DNA from: Monoraphidium neglectum
Taxonomy: Eukaryota; Chlorophyta; Chlorophyceae; Sphaeropleales; Selenastraceae
Assembly: GCF_000611645.1 (NCBI RefSeq)
Contig: NW_014013353.1
Location: forward strand, 5,443 to 25,469
DNA length: 20,027 nt
Reading direction: 5' to 3'
In this document: positions 8,589 through 18,092 of the stretch, piece by piece
How positions within the stretch are numbered: the first letter of the stretch is position 1
Layout: every line of letters begins with the position of its first letter
Notes under the pieces: model-generated
Told to the model about the DNA's origin: nothing
Database searches by the model: none
What the model saw: only the letters and a program-made list of their open reading frames with translations
Program-made: the position numbers and the translations under genes

Positions 8589-11588
8589 CTGAGTTTGTGG
8601 GTGCATGTTTGCATGCGAGCGTGCGTGCTGAGCAAAGGAGCCACCAGTGTATGTGCACGGGGCCATTATGGAGCAGGCTATCGGTTGCGCGGCCACTTAA
8701 GCTGTTGCAACCGCAGCAAGTGCACATTGTCCGTGCGCATCAGGCACACGACTGAGGGCACGGCTGGGTTTGTGCACCAGCACAGCTCGCAGCGTAATTC
8801 ACAAGCTGGTGGCAAGCAGTTGGTGCCTTGGGGCGTCGGCTCACCTGGAAGCACATAGGCACCAGCGGTCCCCGGGCTGTTGGGTGTTGGGGTGAGAGAA
8901 AGAAAGGAGGAACAGGTGAGGTCGGTGGGGCAACGACGACACAGTATGCGCCATGCCCAACCTATGATGATGCAAGCAGCCGACGCCATGGGCTCTGTCC
9001 CGTATCTGGTCGCATGGCCCCTGTTGCTACATATGTGCGGAGCCATCAGCTCGTGCTGGAAGCCCACGTGCACACACCTTGAGGCCGGGGAACCAGGGGC
9101 TTGGGGTGGAAAGGTCATTCCCCCTGGTAGAGGTGAGTTGGCAGATTGGGCGTGGCAGTTTGGCCGGGCGTTTGGCAGGCCGGTACTTGGCAGAAAGACG
9201 CATCTGTGCATGAAGCTGCACCCCGGGCAAAAGCAGCGCGCGCCACCTACTGTGCTGCTGTGTAGGACAGGAACTCCTCCGTAACCTGGGGAAGATGGCA
9301 GGGCAAGGGGGCAGGGTGGGGCTGCAAGGACATGAAGGCGAGGCTATGTCATCCCAAACAAAAGAATCTGCGACTGCACGCAGCGGGCGTCGTCGCCTGG
9401 GCGAGGTGACTGCGTGGAAATAGCAGCAGGCGGCGGCGCACTTGGGCGCAGACGACGTGGACGCCGACGTCGCCGCCGCCAGTCCTGCAAAATCCGTCAC
9501 GGTAATAGCCTGCGGGGTGCGGTGCCGTGGCCAGGGTAGTGAGCTGCAGCAGGGGCCAGCGGGGGTGGGGGGCGGGGGCGGTGCCATGGCCAGGGAAGTG
9601 AGATGCAGCAGGAGCCATCTTGTCCCCAACAAGTTGTTTGGCTGCCAATGGTCGAGCCCAGCGGCCGCTGCTCCCCGCATCAGCCATGCCCATCTGCCAA
9701 GCACCTGTCAATGGGCTAGTGCAGCAGCACTTGAGCGGCCCGCCCAGCACGTTTGCCGCTGGAGCCTCCGCCATGCTGCCGCCAGCGCTCTGCAGTGATG
9801 TGCACACGAGGCAGATGCTTGTGCATCGCGCGCGCAGTTGCACGTTCTCATGCGGCAGGCTGCAGCAGCATAGCAGTGTTGCCATATGAAACACTACGCC
9901 ACCCCGAATAATGCTGCCTACCACAGCGGCCAGCAGAGCAGCCAGGCCGAGGTGCTGCAAGAAGCGCACCGCCTTTGAAGCTGCCTGCAGCCGTTGCGTC
10001 GCACAACGCGCCGCTGGAGATTGAGACAACCTGCGTTGTATTCAGGTAGTGAGCAGGGGTAGTTGCTTCCTTTCCGTCCCGCTCACAATGGGATGGAGCG
10101 CAGATCGCTGCATGTGGCGCAAGACCCACCTTGCAATCATTGCGCTGCCACTCCTGCTGCAAAACATAGCTTATGATTACGTGATACCGCTCGTGCTGTG
10201 CATGAGCTTGCGTGACATTGGCAGGAGTGACGCGCAGCCAGGTGGAACAGATTTTCTGCAGCCTGATGAGCCAGTCATCATGCATGGGGTTGTATCATAA
10301 ATGGCGCTGTTTGCAGCAACTAGAAATGGCATGCCAATTACTGCACCACTATCATAGATTCTCTGCACCCTGCTCTTCGTGTTGACCTACGGTAAGGTTT
10401 ATACACAAGTGGACTTATTACCCCGGTTGCAGGCGCGGCCGCTTCGTGTCCAAGGGGCGTGCCAGTGGGGCTCTTGAGAGCAGGGCGGCAGGGTAGACGG
10501 GCGGTTGGGCGGGCTGAGCACCCCCCCAACTACATCGAACATGAGCACCTGTTGATGAACTTTTAACCAACCCCAACCTTCGTTATCCCTATTGGGCCCT
10601 ACTGGGCATGCCTGCATTTCAATTTCTGCGCGGCATTGAACGCTTGCAACCCCCTGTGGTGGCATGGAGTCAAGTATATGTACACATTGTGTTTCTCTGA
10701 AAATTACCTGCTCATACAAGCGCACCTCAAGATAGCCTCTCCGCTGTTGGCAATGCAACAAAAAGCAGTGAACCAGGACTGCAGGCGCAAGGCGGGCGGG
10801 TACCGCGGGTGGCACACTATCAGTTCCCAGGCCAGTGGAACGCGCCGTAACAACTCAGCAGAAAGAGTTTGCGGGTCACACGGTCGGGGGCTAGGTGCCG
10901 ACGCAGTGTAATTTTCAATGTGTGGCTGGTGTAATGGGGCGTTGGGCCGGGGGCACGTGGGGCAGGAGGTGGGCGGCAAGCGCGCGTGTCGGGGATGTCA
11001 CGAGCGCGTTGGGTGGGTGATGTGGGGTTTCGTATAGATGCGACCTGCAGCTGGCACGGTGGGGTGCAAGTGTTTGTGCGGTGTCTTTCTGTGTGTGGCC
11101 GAGTGCGGTGAAGGTCTTGTGGTGGGGTGTCGGCTGGTGTGCAACACATGCTGGCGGACGAGTTGGTAGTGTTGGGGTGGGCGACGGAGCCCAGCAGCAC
11201 GAGCACCGCCAGGCAGGCGAGCAGCTGGCGATGCTTGGTTTGAGAAATGGTCAGGCGGCCATGGGCACTGTCCGTCGCGGTTTGATGATGGCGCTTTCAA
11301 TGTTATTCTCGTCACGACCATCGTATCGTTGCGCTCGTTTGTCCGATTCCGTGGCTTGGTGACCCTAGTCTGTCGTGCTGTCCGGGCAGCTTGTGGTGGG
11401 CGCGTTGCTGTTGAATCAGATTGAGTTTATTCCCGTCGTAGCATGCATGCAGTGACGAGGGTCAATTGCCAGGTTAGTCGAGACCTTCAGCAGATGGGGA
11501 GGTCTTGCGGTGCGCGCATGCTCATGTATGAGCACGCGACCCCTGACCGCGGCCGTTTGTCGTGCCCACTCTGAATGTCAGGATGTAG
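8589..11588. other. Region with scattered exon-like pieces, no complete gene resolved
   Basis: Minus-strand fragments that may belong to the gene ending at 8372 include a 36-nt piece at 10743-10708 (RRGYLEVRLYEQ, good CAG/GTAATT borders), a block at 10285-10127 (MHDDWLIRLQKICSTWLR... ending AAG|GTGGGT), and a helical block at about 10027-9920 (RLQAASKAVRFLQHLGL) after an ACGCAG acceptor. Phases were not made to agree across them. From about 10920 the plus strand becomes strongly G/T-rich, as in the introns of the right-hand locus, which suggests the start of plus-strand transcription there. Confidence 0.35.
10708..10743 (-). CDS. Candidate 36-nt internal exon
   Basis: It is preceded by a T-rich stretch and CCAACAG and followed by GTAATTTT. 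The 12 codons in phase 0 read RRGYLEVRLYEQ. Both borders are good splice sites, but neighbouring exons are uncertain, so this is only a candidate part of the gene ending at 8372. Confidence 0.3.
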
Positions 11589-12619
11589 GGGGCTGGAGAG
11601 CCGCTCGATGTGGGCGTCAGACCGTTTGACCGTAATGTGGGGGTGCAGGTCGATGCGGTGCGCGGGCGTGGGCGTGGGCGTGGCGTTGGGCCCGGCCCAG
11701 GGCGGTTGTCGTGGCCGACAAACATCTGGGCGCGTCAGCAAGGCAGAGGGCGCAGTGGCATCATGAACGCGGGCGTGGCGAGGAGGCAGGCCCTGGTGGC
11801 AGGGGGTGCTACGCGAGAGGATCGCAGCGCCGCGGCGGTTGTCGCGGGGCAGGCTTCCTGGTCGGCGCACAGCGCATACGTGCGCCGTGGGGCCCTGGCG
11901 CGGCTGCTTGCGCCTGCGCTTCGCCCTGCGGCGCTCGCTGCGGCCGCACAGACTGCAGCTGTCGCTGCGGAGTCTGCGGCAGCCGCCCATCAGGGCGCGG
12001 CGGCGGCGGCGGCGCAGCAGGCTCGAGAGCGCCTGGCATCTGTGTGCGTGCAGCTGCAGGAGTCCGTCGCGCTGGAGGACGGCTGAGTGTACGTCAGTCG
12101 GAGACGCTTGTCGGCAGGATCGACAAGGGCGGCGACGCGCTCGGGGTGCTGTCTGGCGCGGCAGCGCTGGAGGCGGCTGTGGGCTTTGGGTTGGGGGCGG
12201 CGGGGCTGGCGAGCCCCAATCTGGACACGCCACGCGAGGGCGCCGCGGCGCAGGGCGCCCTGGCTGCGCTCGTGATGAGCGCTGTTGGGATGCTGGATAC
12301 GTCCCAGCCGGCGCTGGTGGTCCGCGATGACACGTCATGCCATCATCAGCAAGTGCTGCCACGCGCCCGGGAGCGCGCGTGAGGTGGCCGTCGCTCTTGG
12401 GCCGCGCGGAGCGCCCAGGCAGATCGCTCTGCCCAGGTGCTGCACGCGGCCCGGGCACAAGGCCACCGCCGCAGCGATGTTGCTGTTGCGGTGGCGGCGG
12501 CGGTGCAGGTGGACGACGCGGCCCTGGCGGGGCAGCTTGCCGAGTTGCCAGTGGCTTTGCAGAGCAGGGATGACCTGCGCGCAGCGCAGCTGACAGAGGG
12601 ATGGGTTTGCGTGTGTCAG
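11589..12619 (+). pseudogene. Broken coding block 1 of the right-hand locus (Ala-rich, unrecognised)
   Basis: Frame A (11589-12083) encodes an RG repeat, SWPTNIWARQQG, then a long Ala-rich helical region ending LQESVALEDG, and stops at TGA 12084-12086. Without any splice site the sense continues in another frame from about 12083 (LSVRQSETLVGRIDKGGDAL, then an Ala/Gly-rich hydrophobic stretch) to TGA 12380-12382. It resumes in that same frame with SAQADRSAQVLHAARAQG... to a possible donor CAG|GTGAGA at 12619/12620. The pattern is one protein interrupted by a 1-nt slip and a stop. The antisense strand is open for 479 codons but Pro/Arg/His-rich, typical of a shadow. No family recognised. Confidence 0.55.
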
Positions 12620-12720
12620 GTGAGAGCGCTGCGGGGCTTTTTGTGCTGTTTCGCAGATAGTGAGCGATCGGCGGTCGGTGTGTTTGAGCGTGCAGCCTGC
12701 TTCCTGCAGGAATGTGCTCA

Positions 12721-12749
12721 GGTGATGTATCGAAGGGCGATACATCACC
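12721..12749. repeat. Perfect 12-bp inverted repeat with 5-nt loop
   Basis: GGTGATGTATCG at 12721-12732 is exactly complementary to 12738-12749 around AAGGG. It ends 14 nt before the acceptor of coding block 2, in the expected branch-point and pyrimidine-tract zone of the preceding intron. Confidence 0.85.
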
Positions 12750-12763
12750 CTTCTCGTGGGCAG

Positions 12764-13343
12764 GGTGTCCAACTCCTTCCAGCTCGCCAAAGACGCCGCT
12801 GCTGGGGCGGCCGGCCAGAGCGATGAGCTGGGAGTGGGACCGCAGGAGGGTGTCCCTGTTGAGATCATGCCCCAGTTCGTTCCTGCTGGTGTGCGTAGGC
12901 CCACAGGGGCGACGTCGTCGTTGCAAGCGGGGGCGGGGCTGGGTGCTAAGCGGTGGTGGAGGCGAGCTTTGGCCGCATGGGTTTGGCGTTGTCGGTCAGT
13001 GTTGATGTACCTTGTTATGCACGCCATCAATTGCGGGGGGAGGTGGTGGCCCTGGCTGCTATTCGTGGCTGTGCAGCTGTTGGGGTGCGAGCAGCTTCTG
13101 TGCGTGCTGTTCTGACCTGTGCACATGGACACCTCCCCTTCCTTTGTAGGCGACTCGAGAGGCAACGCCGGGGTCGTTTGCAGACGAGCGCGTCATCGGT
13201 GACTAACCTTGTATTACGAGGCCTCCACGACTGTGGTTGTCATCCTACGTGGCTTCCGGGAGCTGCACGCTGTGCGAAACCTGAGGATCGATGTGCTCTA
13301 ACGCGTACCTCAAGCTGGGCTGCGAGAGGAGATGTGCAGGCTG
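12764..13343 (+). pseudogene. Broken coding block 2 of the right-hand locus
   Basis: After an acceptor GGGCAG at 12763 the frame reads VSNSFQLAKDAAAGAAGQSD...VEIMPQFVPAGVRRPTG. It slips near 12955 into VVEASFGRMGLALSVSVDVP...AAVGVRAAS, ending at a GTGCGTG donor (13100). A 50-nt intron follows, in phase 0, to ATREATPGSFADERVIGD. Another slip near 13206 gives YYEASTTVVVILRGFRELHAV, with an in-frame TAA at 13299-13301, then REEMCRL to a donor at 13344. The splice borders are clean although the frames are broken. No domain recognised. Confidence 0.5.
13100..13149 (+). other. 50-nt intron
   Basis: The donor is GTGCGTG and the acceptor is CCTTCCTTTGTAG with a clear pyrimidine tract. Phase 0 on both sides keeps reading frame across the junction. 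It is very short for a green-algal intron. Confidence 0.45.
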
Positions 13344-13586
13344 GTGGGTTGGGGGTAAGGGCGGGCGGGCCGGCGTGTCTTGATATGCACACACCCCTCT
13401 GACCATGGGATCTGTGTGGTTTGTGGCCCAAGGGGCTCGCCTGCGTTGGGCTGTTGTTGAGTTTGCTAAGGTTTCTTTCCCTGTATGCGTCATGATGTTT
13501 CCTCTGTGCTGCTGTGCGGCTCTGTTCGTGCGGGTTGCGCCCTTATCTGGCGCTGTTCTTCCCTGCGCCGCGCTCTTTATTTGCAG

Positions 13587-13862
13587 TACCCGCACGACAA
13601 GGTCAGGGCGGAACCGGTGCTGAGCTCAATGGTGGGGGCTGCGGTGGCGCAGATTGCGCCGGAAGGTTAGGACCCACTGGGTGCTTATGCAGGGGAGAGG
13701 CTGCTGGCCTCTTCGCTGCAGGATCTGTGCTTTATCAGGGTGCTGACGTCGGTGGAGTGCGGGGACCGGGCTGGTGAGCTGGGCGACTGGGTGAGGGGGC
13801 AGCGCACGGTGGAGCGACGGGCACTGCGCTGCTCGTTGATCACTTCGCGCTGCTGCTTTTAG
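13587..13862 (+). pseudogene. Coding block 3 of the right-hand locus with an in-frame TAG
   Basis: The acceptor TTTATTTGCAG at 13586 joins in phase 0 to the donor at 13344. The block reads YPHDKVRAEPVLSSMVGAAV, then AQIAPEG, TAG at 13668-13670, and continues in the same frame DPLGAYAGERLLASSLQDLC...CGDRAGELGDWVRGQRTVER to TAG 13860-13862. Protein-like sequence on both sides of the first TAG marks it as a nonsense change in a once-open exon. Family unknown. Confidence 0.5.
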
Positions 13863-14039
13863 AAGCAAACAGGGGTGCCAGCACGATGGTAGCAGGTTGT
13901 CTTGGCGTGGCAAGCTGTGGCAATGTATGACCTGCCTGCCACTCTCTTTGCACGCTCGCAGTGCACGTGCTCTCGCGTTGTTATGGTGACGTGCTTATCT
14001 TGGCATTGTATGTCATGGGATGATGACAACGCCGTGCAG

Positions 14040-14986
14040 ATGTGCTCGCGCCTGCAGCAGCCAAACAGCAAGACAGACGCGGCTGCGCTGCCCGAGGTTT
14101 GCACGGCTGGCGCGGTGTTCAGGCACTCGCAGCCGTCGGAGGAGCGCTTGCGCCAATCAATGACCGACTTTGGCCTGTGGCTGTAGGCGCGGGCTTGGGT
14201 GCCGAATTTAACAGAGCATGCGGCGTGGGGTGACGTGCTGCGCTGCCCGCCCCTCAACAGCCGCACGCCGTTGGTGCCCTTCGTGCCGGCGGTTGGGCGC
14301 GACGGCCTGCCTGCCGAGCGCCCCGTCGACTCTGGGTGCTGCGCCGGAGCTGTTTTCTGTGCTGCTGAACGCTGTGGGGTTTCCTGGGCGCATGCTGCAC
14401 TGTGAGAGCACCACGTGCGTGGCTGTTCTCGTTGTGCTCGCCCGCTCCCGTGCTGCGCACGGTGCTGGGTCGCGTGGTGGTGGCTGTCCCGTTTTGTGAA
14501 AGTGACGGGGCGGCGCGCTCTCATCTCCTCTCTGAGCAGGGGCGCGCTCCGGAGGCATCCTGAGACTGCTGCCGCTGGTGTTCGTGCGGTTCTGCCACAT
14601 CCCAGCTGCGTTCGACCACTTTGTCGAAATGAGGGGTGGCTGGACGCCCGGGTCGCGGACTGTGCGGGACTAAAAGCGCGTCGCGCTATACCACCTGCTG
14701 GCGGCTGCGTGGGCAGGGCGCGGCCCTGGACCAGGCCAAAGCGAGGGACCTGGAGACTGCGGTGTGTAGTGCAGGTGTGTCGGCTGCAGGCGCTTTGGGT
14801 TGCGGGTGTGGATATGATGATTGCCTTTGCTCGCGTGGGGGCTTGCCACGTGTTTTGGGCGGAGCAACGCTATGTTGTTGGGCGCACCTCACGTCTGCTG
14901 CCGATGATGCTTGTGCCGAGCTGTGGAGGCGTTTAGGGGTGCGGCTGGCGCACGTCGAGCCGTGCGCTGTCCCTAGGGCGCCGTAG
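14040..14986 (+). pseudogene. Broken coding block 4 of the right-hand locus
   Basis: Pieces in order: MCSRLQQPNSKTDAAALPEV...TDFGLWL, TAG 14184-14186, ARAWVPNLTEHAAWGDVLRC...PAERPVD; slip near 14325 to STLGAAPELFSVLLNAVGFP...VLARS; slip near 14446 to PVLRTVLGRVVVAVPFCESD...RAPEAS, TGA 14561-14563; slip to RLLPLVFVRFCHIPAAFDHF, VEMRGGWTPGSRTVRD, TAA 14671-14673, KRVALYHLLAAAWAGRG; slip to AALDQAKARDLETA with a possible donor GCG|GTGTGT; then CAELWRRLGVRLAHVEPC and TAG. Each piece is protein-like with GC-rich third positions. At least four frame changes and three internal stops make an intact product impossible as read. Confidence 0.5.
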
Positions 14987-15093
14987 ATGTGGCCTGTAAG
15001 TCCCTGGCGGTACAGGCGCGGGCGTCCAGCGCGAGGCTCGCGAGGCTGAGCTGCACGCGTCCGGCTTCTCGACACTTGGGCCTGCAGCTTGCC

Positions 15094-15174
15094 GTGGAGT
15101 CGGCGGCGGCAACGGGGGGCCGCGCAGTGCCTGCACTGTGGGGGATGGCCCCCCGTTGCCGCCGCTGACTCCAC
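15094..15174. repeat. Long near-perfect hairpin: 28-bp arms, one mismatch, 25-nt loop with inner hairpin
   Basis: The arm at 15094-15121 is complementary to 15147-15174 at 27 of 28 positions. Inside the loop CAGTGC (15125-15130) pairs with GCACTG (15133-15138). The structure lies between coding blocks 4 and 5. It could be a miRNA/siRNA-type precursor, a small foldback element, or a remnant of an inverted duplication. Confidence 0.85.
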
Positions 15175-15186
15175 GTTGTCTGGTCG

Positions 15187-15960
15187 TGCTGGTGTCCGCC
15201 GCCTGAACGTGCCTCAGGCGGATGTGCAGGCCACGCTGAATGTGCCCAAGTTCAACATCGCCACTCTCAGCCGTGGCATGAAGCAGCCAGGGTTGAGCAG
15301 GCGCGGCGCGGCCCCCAACGAGGCTGCTGAGGCTGCCGAGGGGGTGGCTGCCTTGCTCGTGCGCGTGTCCGGTAGCGGCACGTGGGCAGCCTTTGAGCTT
15401 GCTGCGGCGTCGGGCGCAGCGCGTTACATGGAGCGGGATGGGGGTGTGGCAGCAGCAGCCGTGGATGTAGTGACGCACAACCCTTGGCAGCGGCTGCCTT
15501 ACTCTATCGTGTTCAAGCGGCACTGCCACCGATGCAGGGTTAGCGTTGCGGCGGCCGTCCCGCTCGATTTGGCGCGGATAAGGGCTGGTCAGCTGCCGGC
15601 GGTGCTGCCGCTGGATTCTAACTCTGCGCGGCTGACGACCAGGCTAACTTGGAGTTCCACGACACCTCTGCAGTGCTGGAGGCTGCGGCGCAGTCGTGGA
15701 GGCCCCAGCAGCTGCCACGCGTTGTGCACCAGGCAGCGCACCAGGAGGCAGCGTTGGCATTCATGCGGCTGCTGCAGCGTGTTGATGTGGCTGCTGAGCC
15801 AGCGGGGCCTGAGGAGGTTGAGGTGCTGCGGTGGCGCGCGTGCAGGGCCTTGCTGGAGGTGCTGCGGGATGGAGGTCATGGCCAAGGCGTCGCGCCGACA
15901 GGGCCGCTACCTGCCCGCTGTCTTTGTGGACCAGAACCTTCACCCTCTCATGAAGCAGAG
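15187..15960 (+). pseudogene. Broken coding block 5 of the right-hand locus
   Basis: Frame 2 is open for about 119 codons: RRLNVPQADVQATLNVPKFN, IATLSRGMKQPG, an Ala-rich part, then DVVTHNPWQRLPYSIVFKRH. It changes frame near 15640 to EFHDTSAVLEAAAQSWRPQQ...ALLEVLRD, and returns near 15870 to EVMAKASRRQGRYLPAVFVD, QNLHPLMKQ, ending at an AG|GTGCGTG donor (15961). The following intron 15961-16156 ends TTTTGTAG. The protein is not recognised. Confidence 0.5.
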
Positions 15961-16156
15961 GTGCGTGATTGCCGGGCTGCGTGCATGGGTTATGGGAGGT
16001 GGGAGGGTGCGTGTGGCTCACTTCTGAGGGCTGTGCAGCAAGGTCAAGGGTGGGTCTCGCTCGAGAGGCATAGGTCGCACGGTTTTGCAGATGTGTGTTG
16101 GGCACGTGTGTATGAGCTGTTTTGTTGCGGGGGTGTTATAAAATCCTGTTTTGTAG

Positions 16157-17555
16157 GCGGTGGCGCTCACAATCGTTTGCCGTTTGAACCTATCTACTGT
16201 GCACGGGGTTCAGCATTTTTTCCTTGGTGAAGTTGAAGCTGGCGATGGCCACTGCAGCTGCTGGCGGGCTAGGCTTGCCGTCGCTGGGCCAACTGCAGGC
16301 GCTGGGGTGCATGGTTAGCGGAGAGTACCGCCCGAGTTTGCTGCTGTTGCGGCCGGCGCGCGTGGCGCCGCTCTGGGGCGCGCAGGCGCTCGCAGGGTTC
16401 GCGGAGCCTGTTCCGCGGCCTCGCCACATGCAACTGTCCATCCGCAGTTCTGGCAAGCCTGAGTTGTTGGCTGGCGCAGGGGGCGGCGTTGCCAGCGATG
16501 GGCAGACGCCTGGGGCACTGGGTAGCCAGTCTATCGCCAGCACGGTGCCCACGTCTGGTAGCAGCGGCGCCTTTCTGGGCGCGGTTGCGATGGTGCCAGC
16601 CACGGGACGGCTCACGGACGGCCTGGCCAGCGACGGTGGTGGCGGCTGGGTTGCTGGGCCCCAGGCTGCCCCAAGGATGTCGGCGCTTGGCGGGCTGGCT
16701 GGCTCGTTGGGGGTGGCGTGTGGCGTCGCAGCGGCTGGTGCACCTTGGGGCTGGTGGTGGCGTCGCGCGCAGCCTTGAGCACGCGCCTGGCGAGTCACCT
16801 CTGGTGGCTGCGTGCAGCTGCGTGCTTTGACAGCCAGCTGCCAGCCGCAAGCGGGCGCAGTACCAGCGGTGCTGCGGCAGCGCCTTCGTTGCAGCCTGAC
16901 GCGTTTGCTGGCAGCGTGATGCGCGCGCCCAGCGTCGCCACAGTTGTCGCGGCTACCCAGCGCTGGGTCGGCGGCTGCAGACGCGGCGCTGCAGCGGCTG
17001 CGGACGCGGACGCGCCTGCTGACGGTCGTGACGGGTGGTGTCATGATCCCAGGCTGCATTCCTGCGAGGTCTGGGCACGCTGTGGCGGCAGCCAGCATTT
17101 GGGTGCTGCGGGCGCTGTGGGGGATGACGGGGCTGCCATCGTGCTGGTGGGCGTGCTGGGCTGGACTTTCCCGAGGCGCACAGGCTCGCGGGTGCCCTGC
17201 ACGAGGCATTTGTGTGCGATCCTGTGGCCTTCTGTGGCCCTTTTGTGGGTTGCCAGTTGCCAACAAGCAAGCGGTGGAGAGGCGTAGGCAGCAGCTGGAG
17301 CGTGCGCTCTGGTGTCGGCGCAACTTCTTCTTTTCTGGCCATCTCCATCAGGATCAGGATTATGATTGTTACATCTGTGCGAGAGCGACACCTGGCTGGC
17401 GCGCACCCCGCTGCGGCTCTCGCATCGGGGGTGGAAGTGGTGGTGAGTAGCAGCAGCAGCGGCCGGCCAGTAGCAGCAGTGGCAGTGACAGTGTCAGCAG
17501 GGGCGGTGGCAGCGCTGATGGCAGGGATTGTAACGGTGAAGACGGTGAGCGTTGA
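16157..17555 (+). pseudogene. Broken coding block 6 of the right-hand locus, probable C-terminal part
   Basis: The longest piece (about 16224-16778) is open for 184 codons: KLAMATAAAGGLGLPSLGQL, HMQLSIRSSGKPELLAGAGG, and a Gly/Ala-rich stretch. Frame changes follow near 16800 (FDSQLPAASGRSTSGAAAAP), 16960 (AALQRLRTRTRLLTVVTGGV) and 17160 (DFPEAHRLAGALHEAFVCDP), then a return to HLHQDQDYDCYICARATPGW. A donor-like GTGAGT (or an in-frame TAG) occurs at about 17444. The last piece is a Ser/Gly-rich tail (ASSSSGSDSVSRGGGSADGR) ending at TGA 17553-17555, with TGTAA 45 nt further on. This fits the end of a large gene that has lost its frame. Confidence 0.5.
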
Positions 17556-17599
17556 GGCCGGAGGGTTCGAGCTTGCTGGGGATGCTGGGTGGTGCGGGT

Positions 17600-17604
17600 T
17601 GTAA
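17600..17604 (+). terminator. TGTAA polyadenylation signal
   Basis: TGTAA lies 45 nt after the TGA that ends the Ser/Gly-rich tail at 17555, so it fits as the 3' end signal of the right-hand plus-strand locus. A second TGTAA at 17529-17533 lies inside the tail. Confidence 0.45.
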
Positions 17605-17704
17605 GTCATGCTTGCGAGGTCACAATGATGTTTTGGGGGCGGAGCGCGTGCCTGTCATCCCAACTGAGATGCCGCTTTGCGCCTCGGTGTCCTTTCATGT
17701 ATAG

Positions 17705-18010
17705 GTGGTGGCGCTGCGGCATCTGGCTTAATTGATGAGGCGCTGCGTCACGCCGCATCCCGGGGCGCATGGCTGCACACCGTCGTCACGCCAAGGGCCA
17801 CCATCTGCCGTATGCGTAGCAGTCAAACGAGGTGCCGGCGGTGCATGGGCTGGCTGTATGTGGTGGAAAATTTGCATGGCGGCGGCGGCAGCAGCTCCAT
17901 TGCAAGACGCGCGTGGCACCGTCCTGAATTCTCAGTCACGCAACACTGATGCTACAAAGTCGTATCCCATGAGCCTGGATGGCTTCAGGAGCGGGCCGCG
18001 GAACTTGTAA
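17705..18010 (+). pseudogene. Coding-like block, unrecognised
   Basis: After a TTTCATGTATAG acceptor the frame reads GGAAASGLIDEALRHAASRG...LHTVVTP. It seems to shift near 17790 into KGHHLPYA, stop, QSNEVPAVHGLAVCGGKFAW...CKTRVAPS and TGA. TGTAA at 18006-18010 could end this unit. Which of the overlapping frames is real is unsure. Confidence 0.3.
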
Positions 18011-18092
18011 CAATCCTAATCTCGATCCTCATCCACCGTAGTGGCCCTCGGCCGCGCGGTCCAGGAGGTGGCAGAACTTTGTGTCCTTGCAG

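Noticed and set aside
10177..10368. Minus-strand frame reading IYDSGAVIGMPFLVAANSAI
   Set aside because: Protein-like by eye, but third positions are AT-rich unlike every secure exon here, and it overlaps a competing minus frame; left unannotated.
11487..12926. 479-codon minus-strand open frame
   Set aside because: The product is Pro/Arg/His-rich, typical of the antisense of a GC3-rich gene. The plus strand shows protein-like Ala-rich helices and splice sites.
16190..17323. 377-codon minus-strand open frame
   Set aside because: Antisense shadow of coding block 6, with the same Pro/Arg/Ser composition bias and no domain.
11589..17555. Transposon or giant-virus insertion as the source of the broken locus
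   Set aside because: I saw no reverse transcriptase, integrase, transposase or capsid motif and no terminal repeats, and introns are present. Kept only as an open question.
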